A DNA stretch of 64,000 bases from Symbiodinium natans (GCA_905221605.1 CAJNDS010000817.1:1-64000), one strand, 5' to 3'; counted from the stretch's first letter, positions 51,285 to 62,000 are shown. Program-made: numbers and translations. The notes: generated by a model not told the origin, from the sequence alone.

Positions 51285-51448
51285 TGAAGGTGATATTGTT
51301 GGGCGAGCGGGCCTGATTCCAGAAGCTTTCCTGCAGGCGCAGTGTAATCAGGATGTGTAGTCGCGCAGCTGCGAATCGTCAACTGTGCTGATGTACTGGG
51401 GCCCAAGCTCCATATCAGCCGGGAACACTTGTAGCTGCCTTTCGATGG
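51285..51448 (+). repeat. 164-bp direct repeat, right copy
   Basis: 162 of 164 positions identical to 48243-48406 (T/G in GCTGCKAATCG and T/C in GGGGCYCAAGC). The near identity contrasts with the heavy decay of the coding region between them, which suggests recent duplication or conversion of the ends. Confidence 0.9.
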
Positions 51449-51467
51449 CCCGCCCGGCCCACCCAGG

Positions 51468-51552
51468 GTTATTGCTTCTTTGGATGCCAGAAGGCATGCT
51501 TGAGATGTGCAAGCATTCTCTATCAAGGCAACACAAGCGGTGACACCAACAA
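51468..51552 (+). repeat. Local duplicated segment, deleted copy ending in telomeric repeat
   Basis: Matches 51168-51284 except for a 31-bp deletion. It ends at ACACCAACAA, exactly the base after which TTTAGGG repeats begin. Confidence 0.85.
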
Positions 51553-51615
51553 TTAGGGTTTAAGGGTTAGGGTTTAGGGTTTAGGGTTTAGGGTTTAGGG
51601 TTTAGGGTTTAGGGT
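51553..51615 (-). repeat. Interstitial telomeric tract, TTTAGGG orientation
   Basis: About nine heptamers, nearly perfect except TTTAAGGG and TTAGGG variants at the left. Read on the - strand, it is CCCTAAA at the 3' side of the - strand retroelement remnant. Confidence 0.95.
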
Positions 51616-53000
51616 AAGAGGAGTGCTGAATCGTGACAATGCAACACCTACTTCTGAGGGCCGCTCTGCAGGGCGCAGTCGGGCACAGCTGACCCCGAAC
51701 CAGGTCTCCGCTAATGGAATCTATGGGGTGGCTTACAGTCCGGTGCAACAGATCACAAGGGGCAAACATGTGGCTTCGAGGGAAAGAACAACGCCAGGAA
51801 TGCATGCCAGCAGCTTCAAGCCCTTGGAAGGATAGGCTGCAGAAAGGGCCAAGGCGAGGAAAGAGTGGCCGTTGGTGTTCATGGCAGTGGTGCTTCGTCC
51901 ACGAGCTCCGCTCCCCGCGCAGCACTGCACGTGTGCGGTGAGCACGGATTGTCACACAAAGTTCTTGCAGCAGATCGGCGTGCAGGAGAGCGGCGTCAGC
52001 GCCTGTGCGCGCAGCCGCGGCGCGGGATATCTGCAGGAGTACTTTGCTCGCAGCCGGCTCCCACACACCACTAATCTCCGCCACCATGGGAATCAACTTG
52101 ATGCCTTGAGACTCGCACAAGCGTGCTGTGTCCAAGTGGGCCGCCTTGTGTTGAGCGTAAGCTTGGGCAGCCGCAAGTGCCTTGTTGCCCGCCTGAGCGA
52201 GAGTCTCCTGCCGCTGTGGGGCCGTAATGGCCAGGTCAAGAGCAGCAGGAGAACCCCGCAAGCAGGGCAAGTACACATCCGCGGGGCGCTGCAAAGCATT
52301 ACCATCCTCCTCAGGGTGTTGTGGGAGAAGAAGCCCTGGGCGGGATCCCACTCGCTCAGCCCACCTGCAGAGAAGGTCGCGGACTGCATGGTGGCGCAGG
52401 GTATGGTCGCCGCCTGCGCTGCAGGTAGCGGCATGCAAAGAGCACGCATCCAGGACGCCGTCACACTTGGGGCACCAATCCGGCAGCGTCCGAGACTCCA
52501 AGTCTTTGCCGGAGCTCCGTGACGAACAGGGAAGTTTCGATGCGCTTAGGACCTGAAGGAGTGGCCGCCAGAAAGGCCCACGAGGTTCAGCCTCAAACCG
52601 AAGCAGGGCCCGAGACGTCAACGAGCAGCTGGCAAGCTGGCGGACCCAGCTAGCCTCATCAGTCGCTGCAGCGAGGGACGCTTCATGCCCAGGGCCAGAT
52701 GTGCAGCGACGGGCGCAGCCCTGTTGAGGTTAAGAGTGTCGACCGCCTCGACAACCTCAACCTCCACAGCAAGCCCAGCATCAGCATAGCTGGGGTCAAT
52801 GGCCCTGCAGGTGTCGAGGCAGGCGCCCAGTCGTGGATCGGAGATCCAGGCCAGCATAGGGCGGCTTGTTCCAATTGTGTGGCGTCAAGATGCAGTCCAG
52901 TGAGGGCAGCGAAGCAATCCCTGACTGAAGAGTCAAAGAGCTGAAGCGCTGGTGAGAGCCCGAGAGCCCGTGTGGCGGACAGCAGCGCATACATGTACCA
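51616..53000 (-). pseudogene. Non-LTR-type retroelement C-terminal region, truncated
   Basis: The main open frame (52621 down to 51602, 339 codons) carries a zinc-binding Cys/His cluster, CPKCDG with H and C following (Cys50, Cys53, His63, Cys67), then TLRHHAVRDLL, RPADVYLP near residue 112 and SPAALDLAITAPQ near residue 124. That order is typical of the region after the RT domain in LINE-like proteins of algae and dinoflagellates (family knowledge, not searched). Upstream on the same strand, two further frames (about 52994-52683 and 52857-52618) carry protein-like sequence, so frameshifts occur. The RT catalytic part is absent, so the copy is 5' truncated. The frame runs into CCCTAAA repeats at its 3' end; codons beyond about residue 240 are probably not original protein. 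Confidence 0.65.
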
Positions 53001-53089
53001 CCCGGCAGTGCCCCGCGCAAGACCGCAGCAAGCGCAACCCTATCTGGACGTCATCTAACTCACCAAGAGCCTCCAGCAGCGGCATAGCC

Positions 53090-56000
53090 TGAAGGGAATT
53101 TCCATGTCAAGACGTTGCAAAAGAACCACAGAGCCCATGGACACCTTGAAAAGAATGTCCATGTCAAGATGTTGCAACAGAACCACAGAGCCCGCGGACC
53201 GTTGAAGGGAATTTCCATGTCAAGGTGTTGCAACAGAACGGCGGAACCCACGGACACCTTGAGGGGAATTTCCATGTCAAGATGTTGCAACAAAACCACA
53301 GAGCCCACGGACACCTTGAAGGAAACTTCCATGTCAAGATGTTGCAACAAAGCCACAAAGCCCACGGACACCTTGAAGGAAATATCCATGTCAAGATGTT
53401 GCAACAGAACCACAGCGCCCTTGAAGCGAATTTCCATGTCAAGATGTTGCCAACAGCACGACAGGGTCCACGGACACCTTGAAAGGCATTTCCATGTCAA
53501 GATGTTGCAACAGAACCACAGAGCCCACGGACACCTTGAAGGGAACTTCCATGTCAAGATGTTGCAACAGAACGACAGAGGCCACGGACACGTTGAAGGG
53601 AATTTCCATGTCAAGATGCTGCAACAGCACCATGAGCCCACGGACACCTTGAAGGGAATTTCCATGTCAAGATGTTGCAACAGAACGACAGGGCCCACGG
53701 ACACCTTGAAGGGAATTTCCATGTCAAGATGTTGCAACAGAACGACAGAGCCCAAGGACACCAAGAAGGGAATTTCCATGTCAAGATGTTGCTACAGAAC
53801 GACAGAGCCCAAGGACACCAAGAAGGGAATTTCCATGTCAAGATGTTGCATAAGAACCACAGACCACACGGACACCTTGAAGGGAATTTCCATGTCAAGA
53901 TGTTGCAGCAGAACGACATAGCCCAAGAAGACCTTGAAGGGAATTTCCATGTCAAGATGTTGCAACAGAACCACGAAGCGCACTGACACCTTGAAAAGAT
54001 TTTCCATGTCAAGATGTTGCCAAATACCAATCCCGCGGACACCTTGAAGCGAATTTCCATGCCAAGATGTTGCAACAGAACAACAGAGCCCAAGGACACC
54101 TTGAAGGGAATTTCCATGTCAAGATGTTGCAACAGAACCACAAAGCCCACGGACACCTTGAAGGGAATTTCCATGTCAAGATGTTGCCAGAGAACCACAG
54201 AGCCCACGGACACCTTGAAAGGAATTTCCATGTCAAGCTGTTGCCAACGACAAATCCCGCGGACACCTTGAAGGGAATTTCCATGCCAAGATGTTGCAAC
54301 AGAACAATGAAGAGAACTTGAGTGTCAAGATGTTGCAACAGAACGACAGAGCGCAAGGAACCTTGAAGGGAATTTCCATGTCAAGATCTTGCAACAGAAC
54401 CACGAAGCGCACTGACACCTTGAAAAGAATTTCCATGTCAAGATGTTGCCAACGACAAATCCCGCTGACACCTTGAAAGGAATTTCCATGCCAAGATGTT
54501 GCAACAGAACCACAAAGCCCACGGACACCTTGAAGGGAATTTCCATGTCAAGATGTTGCAACAGAACCACAGAGCCCACGGACACCTTGAAAAGAGTTTC
54601 CATGTCAAGATGTTGCCAACGACAAATCCCGCGGACACAGCCACGGACACCTTGAAGGGAATTTCCATGTCAAGTTGTTGCAAGAGAACCACAGAGCCCA
54701 CGGACACCTTGAAAGGAATTTCCATGTCAAGATGTTGCCAACGACACATCCCGCGGACACCTTGAAGGGAATTTCCATGCCAAGATGTTGCTACAGAACA
54801 ACAGAGCCCAAGGGCACCTTGAAGGGAATTTCCATGTCAAGATGTTGCAACAGAGCCACAGAGCCCACGGACACCTTGAAGGGATTTTCCATGTCAAGAT
54901 GTTGCCAACGACAAGTCCCACGGACGCCTTGAAGGGAATTTCCATGCCAAGATGTTGCAACAGAACCTCAGAGCCCAAGGACACCTTGAAGGGAGTTTCC
55001 ATGTCAAGATGTTGCAACAGAACCACAGAGCCCACGGACACCTTGAACGGAATTTCCTTGTCAAGATGTTGCCCACGACAAGTCCCGCGGACACCTTGAA
55101 GGGAATTTCCATGCCAAGATGTTGCCAACGACAAATCCCGCGGACACCTTGAAAGGAATTTCCATGTCAAGATGTTGCAACAGAACCACAGAGCCCACGG
55201 ACACATTGAAAGGAATTTCCATGTCAAGATGTTGCCAACGACAAATCCTGCGGACACCTTGAAGGGAATTTCCATGCCAAGATGTTGCAACAGAACAACA
55301 GAGCCCAAGGACACCTTGAAGAGAACTTGAATGTCAAGATGTTCCAACAGAACTACAGGACCCACGGACACCTTGAAGGGAACCTCCATGTCAAGATGTT
55401 GCAACAGAACTACAGGGCCCACGGACACCTTGAAGGGAACTTCCATGTCAAGATGTTACAACAGAACGACAGAGCGCAAGGAACCTTGAAGGGAATTTCC
55501 ATGTCAAGATGTTGCAACAGAACGACAGAGCCCACGAACACCTTGAAGGGAATTTGCATGTCAAGATGTTGCCACAGAACCTCAGAGCCCAAGGACACCT
55601 TGAATGGAAATTCCATGTCAAGATGTTGCAGCAGAACGACATAGCCCAAGACAACCTTGAAGGGAATTTCCATGTCAAGATGTTGCAACAGAACCGCAAA
55701 GCGCACGGACACCTTGAAGTGCTTTTCCATGTCAAGATGTTGCAACAGAACCACAGAGCCCACGGACACCTTGAAGGGAATTTCCATGTCGTGATGTTGC
55801 AACAGAACGACAGAGCCAAAGGAAACCTTCCACATAATTTCCATGTCAAGATGTTGCAACAGAACCACAGAGCCCAAGGACACCTTGAAGGGAATTTCCA
55901 TGTCAAGAATTTGCATCAGAACCACAGATCCCACGGAAACCTTGAAGGGAATTCCCATGTCATGATGTTGCAACAGAACCACAGAGCCCACGGACACCTT

Positions 56001-56514
56001 GAAGAGAATTTCCATGTCAAGATGTTGCCAACGACAAATCCCGCGGACACCTTGAAGCGAATTTCCATGCCAAGGTGTTGCAACAAAACAACAGAGCCCA
56101 AGGACACCTTCAAGAGAATTTCCATGTCAAGATGTTGAAACAGAACAAAAGAGCCCATGGACACCTTGAAGGGAATTTCCTTGTCAAGATGTTGCAACAG
56201 AACCACAAGAACCACAGAGCCCACGGACACCTTGAAGTGCTTTTCCATGTCAAGATGTTGCACCAGAACCACAGAGCCCAAGGACACCTTGAAGGGAATT
56301 TCCTTCAAGATGTTGCAACAGAACGACAGAGCCCACGGACACCTTGAAGGGAATTTCCATGTCAGGATGTTGCAACAGAACGACAGAGCCCTGGACACCC
56401 TGAAGGGAAATTGCATGTCAAGATGTTGCAACAGAACCACAGAGCCCACGGACACCTTCAAGGCAATTTCCATGTCAAGATGTTGCAACAGAACCACAAA
56501 GCCCACGGACACCT
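53090..56514 (-). repeat. Megasatellite B continued, inverted orientation
   Basis: About 60 units of the 57-bp satellite in the same orientation as the array left of the composite insertion. They are more diverged and mixed, with many 53-bp CCAACGACAAATCCCGCGG-type units and local duplications such as TTGCAACAGAACCACAAGAACC near 56190. The higher divergence suggests an array flank. Confidence 0.95.
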
Positions 56515-56867
56515 ATCTTGACCGGAAACTCTTTTCAAGGGTTTTTGAGGCCCCTTCGCTATTCTTTTGCAACATCTTGGCATGGTAAATTCCCTTCAAG
56601 AGTTGCTTGGGTCGTCTTCGTTCTGTTGCGACATCTTGACATGGAAATTCCCTTCTAAGTGTCCTTTGGCTCTGCGGTTCTGTTGCAAAATCTTGACGTG
56701 GAACTTCCATGCAAGGTGTCCGTGGGCTCGGTGGTTCTGTTGCAACATCTTGACATGGAAATTCCCTTGAAGGTGTCCGCGGGCTCTGCAGGTCTGTAGC
56801 AAAATCTTGACATGGAGGTTCCCTTCAAGGTGTCCGTGGGCTCTGTGGTTCTGTTGCAACATCTTGA
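56515..56867 (+). repeat. Megasatellite B, forward orientation again
   Basis: After CCCACGGACACC the sequence switches to ATCTTGACCGGAAACTC, a diverged forward unit, and five to six forward units follow. This is a second inversion junction. The last unit is cut at GTTGCAACATCTTGA by the next insertion. Confidence 0.9.
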
Positions 56868-56898
56868 GTGAGTGAGTGAGTGAGTGAGTGAGTGAGTG
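56866..56898 (+). repeat. (GAGT)n microsatellite
   Basis: About eight uninterrupted tetranucleotide copies, 33 bp, at the left edge of the 604-bp insertion. Confidence 0.95.
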
Positions 56899-57471
56899 CT
56901 GGCTCACTGCACGAGGTGGCACGTGCAGCAGCCGTGCCTTTGGCGCTGTTCCCTCCCGGCTTCTTGGGAGCTCCGCAACCGTCATTGCCCCCTCCACTTG
57001 GAGTTCACGTCCGGCGCGCGCCCCAACCCCAAGACAACGCTCTGAGGTCGGCAAGCCCGGTTAAGCAAGAGGGTTTGTCCACCATTTTGACCGGAACCAC
57101 AACTAGGCAGGCCCGCCACCGGAAAACCGGCATAAAGGCAAGACAGCGTGCCATCCTCGCTGAGGCCCATGCAAAAAAGCGCTTCCCCCGAAGATCCCTC
57201 AAGCCAGGCAGACAACATCGCCTCTGCGTTGGGCACTGCGCAGCCGCGTGCTAAAGCAGCAGGCACACTTCTCCGCAGATCCCTCTACGGATACTACGTG
57301 CACAACGCGACCCATGCGCTCCGGGGACTCACTCATTCACCACCGTTTCCTGTGAAAGGGGGAATGGCAGGCTCGGGCCATTCACCTGCAAACAGGTCCC
57401 TGTCGCTGTGCCCTCGGAGTAGAGGGGTGAAGACCAAAGCTCCGGTCACCACCCACCCCGGACGAGGGGGT
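56868..57471 (-). mobile_element. 604-bp inserted sequence with 15-bp target duplication and simple-repeat tail
   Basis: GTTGCAACATCTTGA occurs at 56853-56867 and again at 57472-57486, and the satellite resumes after it. The insert begins with a (GTGA)n tract on the + strand, so read on the - strand it ends in a (TCAC)n tail. A long target duplication plus a simple-repeat tail fits retroposition of an RNA by LINE machinery. Open frames on both strands (about 95-120 codons) show no recognised domain. It may be a LINE 3' end, a SINE-like element or a retroposed transcript. Confidence 0.65.
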
Positions 57472-57715
57472 GTTGCAACATCTTGACGTGGAAATTCCCT
57501 TCAAGGTGTCCGTGGGCTTTGTGGTTCTGTTGCAAAAACTTGACATGGAAATTCCCTTCAAGGTGTCCGTGGGCTCTGTCGTTTTGTTGCAACATCTTGA
57601 CATGGAAGTTCCCTTCAAGGTGTCGGTGGGCTCTGTCGTTCTGTGGCAACATCTTGACACGGAAGTTCCCTTCAAGGTGTCCGTAGGCTCTGTTTTTCTG
57701 TTGCAACATCTTGGT
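57472..57715 (+). repeat. Megasatellite B, last forward units
   Basis: Four to five 57-bp units in forward orientation, the array's right end. The final unit stops after GTTGCAACATCTTGG. Confidence 0.95.
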
Positions 57716-57943
57716 TCCCCCCACCCTTATAAATGCAGAAAAGGGGGGGGGGGTACCAAATTGCAGAACATTTTTTTCTGCATTTTCCGTGTTGTGTGTT
57801 TCTCCATATGGGTGGGGGGGGGCGGGGGTCGAGAGGGGGAAAATTGCAGGCATGCTCTGTGTGGCCGGATAAGGCATGCAGGAAACGTGTGTTGCAATTC
57901 CTCGCCGGCCCTATCAAGACGCATTTTTGGGCTGAGGGCAAAG
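57716..57943. other. Unique spacer rich in G-runs
   Basis: No gene recognised. It contains a run of 11 G at 57743-57753, a TTATAAATG stretch near 57728 and a G-quadruplex candidate at 57810-57839. Confidence 0.5.
57810..57839 (+). other. Putative G-quadruplex motif
   Basis: Four G-runs of 3, 9, 5 and 5 bases separated by loops of 1, 1 and 6 bases (T, C, TCGAGA), which satisfies the usual G3+N1-7 rule. Confidence 0.6.
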
Positions 57944-57975
57944 CCCTATAACCCTATAACCCTAAACCCTAAACC
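57944..57975 (+). repeat. Interstitial telomeric-type tract, CCCTAAA orientation
   Basis: Two CCCTATAA variants followed by CCCTAAACCCTAAACC. Preceded by GAGGGCAAAG. Confidence 0.8.
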
Positions 57976-58306
57976 ACCGTCGTGTTTGTTGCTGTGACAT
58001 ACAACCCCCCGCCAAACACACCATCATCCGACCATACTGTCCTACCATGCTTGCCCATGCGGGCGTCGTATTCCTGGTAGCCATTTGATTGCCTGGGAAC
58101 ACCGGTTCTTTAAATTCCGACCTTGCACCCCGCATTGCCGTGGCTAGTCGGGTGGCAAAAAAAGCCACCGTTGTGCTTGTTTGGGGCCTCCAATGCCTTT
58201 TTTTTCGGGGGGGACCTCCCTTCTACGGGTTGTTGGGGGCCTTTCTGCGGCCTCCCGAACCTTTTTTGGGCTTTCTTTCTTTATCTCATCTAAAATGTAT
58301 TTTTTG
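57976..58306. other. Unique spacer before the 55-bp satellite
   Basis: No gene recognised. It carries CTAGTCGGGTGGCAAAAAAA at 58144-58163, similar to the motif preceding both telomeric tracts near 8.9 and 9.0 kb. From 58190 on it is rich in T-runs and GGCCTCC/GGGGGACC blocks. Confidence 0.5.
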
Positions 58307-58948
58307 GGGGTACCTTGTCGGAGACCCTGGATCCAAGCGGACGTTGCGCAACAATGCTCCAGGGGTACCTTTTCGGAGACCCTGGATCCAAGCGGACCTT
58401 GCGCAACAATGCTCCAGAGGTACCTTTTCGGAGACCCTGGATCCAAGCGGACCTTGCGCAACAATGCTCCAGGGGTACCTTTTCGGAGACCCTGGATCCA
58501 AGCGGTACCTTTTCGGAGACCCTGGATCCAAGCGGACCTTGCGCAACAATGCTCCAGGGGTACCTTTTCGGAGACCCTGGATCCAAGCGGACCTTGCGCA
58601 ACAATGCTCCAGGGGTACCTTTTCGGAGACCTTGGATCCAAGCGGGCCTTGCGCAACAATGCTCCAGGGGTACCTTTTCGGAGACCCTGGATCCAAGCGG
58701 ACCTTGTGCAACAATGCTCCAGGGGTACCTTTTCGGAGACCCTGGATCCAAGCGGACCTTGCGCAACAATGCTCCAGGGGTACCTTTTCGGAGACCCTGG
58801 ATCCAAGCAGACCTTGCGCAACAATGCTTCAGGGGTACCTTTTCGGAGACCCTGGATCCAAGCGGACCTTGCGCAACAATGCTCCAGGGGTACCTTTTCG
58901 GAGACCCTGGATCCAAGCGGACCTTGCAGCAACAATGCTCCAGGGGTA
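58307..58948 (+). repeat. Satellite C, 55-bp units
   Basis: About 12 units built from GGGGTACCTTTTCGGAGACC, CTGGATCCAAGCGGACCTTG and CGCAACAATGCTCCA. Each unit holds GGTACC, GGATCC and TTGCGCAA, all perfect palindromes. One truncated unit lies at about 58503. The unit contains none of TAA, TAG, TGA or their complements, so all six frames stay open. Confidence 0.97.
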
Positions 58949-59054
58949 AAAGCCCAAATTTCTAATACAACTGCACGCGTCATAAAATTCCTTGTCATTT
59001 TACATTAGAAATTGAATGTTTTTTTAGGAAGCGCACGCACACATTATGTTATTA
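58949..59054. other. 106-bp AT-rich island inside satellite C
   Basis: Replaces part of one unit (array breaks at GGGGTA and resumes at GATCCAAGCGG). It carries a perfect 10-bp inverted repeat, AATTTCTAAT (58957-58966) and ATTAGAAATT (59004-59013), with a 37-base spacer. No flanking duplication and no coding signal. Confidence 0.75.
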
Positions 59055-62000
59055 GATCCAAGCGGACCTTGCGCAACAATGCTCCAGGGGTTCGGAGACC
59101 CTGGATTCAAGCGGACCTTGCGCAACAATGCTCCAGGGGTACCTTTTCGGAGACCCTGGATCCAAGCGGACCTTGCGCAACAATGCTCCAGGGGTACCTT
59201 TTCGGAGACCCTGGATCCAAGCGGACCTTGCGCAACAATGCTCCAGGGGTACATTTTCGGACCTTTTCGGAGAGCCTGGATCCAAGCGGACTTTGCGCAA
59301 CAATGCACCAGGGGTACCTTTTCGGAGGCCCTGGATCCAGGCGGACCTTGCGCAACAATGCTCCAGGGTACCTTTTCGGAGACCCTGGATCCAAGCGGAC
59401 CTTGTGCAACAATGCTCCAGGGGTACCTTTTCGGAGACCCTGGATCCAAGCAGACCTTGCGCAACAATGCTCCAGGGGTACCTTTTCGGAGACCCTGGAT
59501 CCAAGCGGACCTTGCGCAACAATGCTCCAGGGGTACCTTTTCGGAGACCCTGGATCCAAGCGGACCTTGCGCAACAATGCTCCAGGCATACCTTTTCGGA
59601 GACCCTGGATCCAAGCGGACCTTGCGCAACAATGCTCCAGGGGTACCTTTTCGGACCTTTTCGGAGACCCTGGATCCAAGCGGACCTTGCGCAACAATGC
59701 TCCAGGGGCACTTTTTTGGAGACCCTGGATCCAAGCGGACCTTGCGCAACAATGCTCCAGGGGTACCTTTTCGGAGACCCTGGATCCAAGCGGACCTTGC
59801 GCAACGATGCTCCAGGGGTACCTTTTCAGCGACCCTGGATCCAAGCGGACCTTGCGCAACAATGCTCCAGGGGTACCTTTTCGGAGACCCTGGATCCAAG
59901 CGGACCTTGCGCAACAATGCTCCATGTACCTTTTCGGAGACCCTGGATCCAAGCGGACCTTGCGCAACAATGCTCCAGGGGTACCTTTTCAGCGACCCTG
60001 GATCCAAGCGGACCTTGCGCAACAATGCTCCAGGGGTACCTTTTCGGAGACCCTGGATCCAAGCGGACCTTGCGCAACAATGCTCCATGTACCTTTTCGG
60101 AGACCCTGGATCCAAGCGGACCTTGCGCAACAATGCTCCAGGGGTACCTTTTTCGCAGACCCTGGATCCAAGCGGACCTTGCGCAATAATGCTCCAGGGG
60201 TACCTTTTCGGACCTTGCGCAACAATGCTCCAGGGGTACCTTTTCGGAGACCCTGGATCCAAGCGGACCTTGCGCAACAGGGGTACTTTTTCGGAGGCCC
60301 TGGATCCAAGCGGACCTTGCGCAACAATGCTCCAGGGGTACCTTTTCGGAGGCCCTGGATCCAAGCGGACCTTGCGCAACAATGCTCCAGGGGTACCTTT
60401 TCGGACCTTGCGCAACAATGCTTCAGGGGTACCTTTTCGGAGACCTTGGATCCAAGCGGACCTTGCGCAACAATGCTCCAGGGGTACCTTTTCGGAGACC
60501 CTGGATCCAAGCGGACCTTGCGCAACAATGCTCCAGGGGTACCTTTTTCGGAGACCCTGGATCCAAGCGGACCTTGCGCAACAATGCTCCAGGGGTACCT
60601 TTTCGGAGACCTGGATCAAGCGGACCTCGCGCAACAATGCTCAGGGGTACCTTTTCGGAGATCATGGATCCAAGCGGACCTTGCGCAACCTTTTCGGAGA
60701 TGCCAAGGGACTTGCGCAGGCTCCAGGGGTACCTTTTCGGACCTTTTCGGAGACCCTGGATCCAAGCGGACCTTGCGCAACAATGCTCCAGGGGTACCTT
60801 TTCGGACCTTTTCGGAGACCCTGGATCCAAGCGGACCTTGCGCAACAATGCTCCAGGGGTACCTTTTCGGAGACCCTGGATCCAAGCGGACCTTGCGCAA
60901 CAATGCTCCAGGGGTACCTTTTCGGAGACCCTGGATCCAAGCGGACCTTGCGCAACAATGCTCCTGGGGTACCTTTTCGGAGACCCTGGATCCAAGCGGA
61001 CCTTGCGCAATAATGCTCCAGGGGTACCTTTTCGGAGACCCTGGATCCAAGCGGTACCTTTTCGGAGACCCTGGATCCAAGCGGACCTTGGGCAACAATG
61101 CTCCAGGGGTATCTTTTCGGGTACCCGGATCCAAACGGACCTTGCGCAACAATGCTCCAGGGTTACCTTTTCGGAGACCCTGGACCCAAGCGAACCTTGC
61201 GCAACAATGCTCCAGACCCTTGATCCAAGCGGACCTTGCGCAACAATGCTCCAGGGGTACCTTTTCGGAGACCCTGGATCCAAGCGGACCTTGCGCAACA
61301 ATGCTCCAGGGGTACCTTTTCGGAGACCCTGGATCCAAGCGGACCTTGCGCAACAATGCTCCAGGGGTACCTTTTCGGACCTTTTCGGCGACCCTGGATC
61401 CAAGCGGACCTTGCGCAACAATGCTCCAGTGGTACCTTTTCGGAGACCCTGGATCCAAGCGGACCTTGCGCAACAATGCTCCAGGCGTACCTTTTCGGAG
61501 AGCCTGGATCCAAGCGGACCTTGGGCAACAATGCTCCAGGGGTACCTTTTCGGAGACCCTGGATCCAAGCGGACCTGGCGCAACAATGCTCCATGGGTAC
61601 CTTTTCGGAGACCCTGGATCCAAGCGGACCTTGCGCAACAATGCTCCAGGGGTACCTTTTCAGAGACCCTGGATCCAAGCGGACCTTGCGCAACAATGCT
61701 CCAGGGGTACCTTTTCGGAGACCCTGGATCCAAGCGGACCTTGCGCAACAATGCTCCGGGGTACCTTTTCGGAGACCCTGGATCCAAGCGGACCTTGCGC
61801 AACAATGCTCCAGGGGTCCTTTTCGGAACCTGTTCAGAGACCCTGGATCCAAGCGGACCTTGCGCAACGAGGCTCCAGGGGTACCTTTTCGGAGACCCTG
61901 GATCCAAGCGGACCTTTCGCAACAATGCTCCAGGGGTACTTTTTCGGAGAGCCTGGATCCAAGCGGACCTTGCGCAACAATGCTCCAGGATTACCTTTTC

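Larger units (their letters stand above)
48150..53089. mobile_element. 4.94-kb composite retroelement insertion in the satellite
   Basis: The inverted satellite stops at ACCTTGAAGGG and resumes at CTGAAGGGAATTTCCATG, so the array continues in the same phase with TGAAGGG present at both edges (48143-48149 and 53090-53096). This fits an insertion into one unit with a 7-bp target duplication. Inside are a telomeric tract, an RT-RNase H remnant between 164-bp direct repeats, a second telomeric tract, and an opposite-strand retroelement C-terminal domain. Whether it arrived as one unit or by nested events cannot be told from sequence alone. Confidence 0.6.

Noticed and set aside
48243-51448. Canonical LTR retrotransposon
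   Set aside because: The 164-bp repeats lack a CA end, and no primer-binding site, polypurine tract, gag or integrase could be recognised.
58076-58100. Possible dinoflagellate spliced-leader relic (GTAGCCATTT; also CCATTTT near 9173 and 57082)
   Set aside because: Only 8-10 bases match the leader, which is near chance in 64 kb, and no donor or adjoining coding sequence supports it. A full search for relic leaders would decide.
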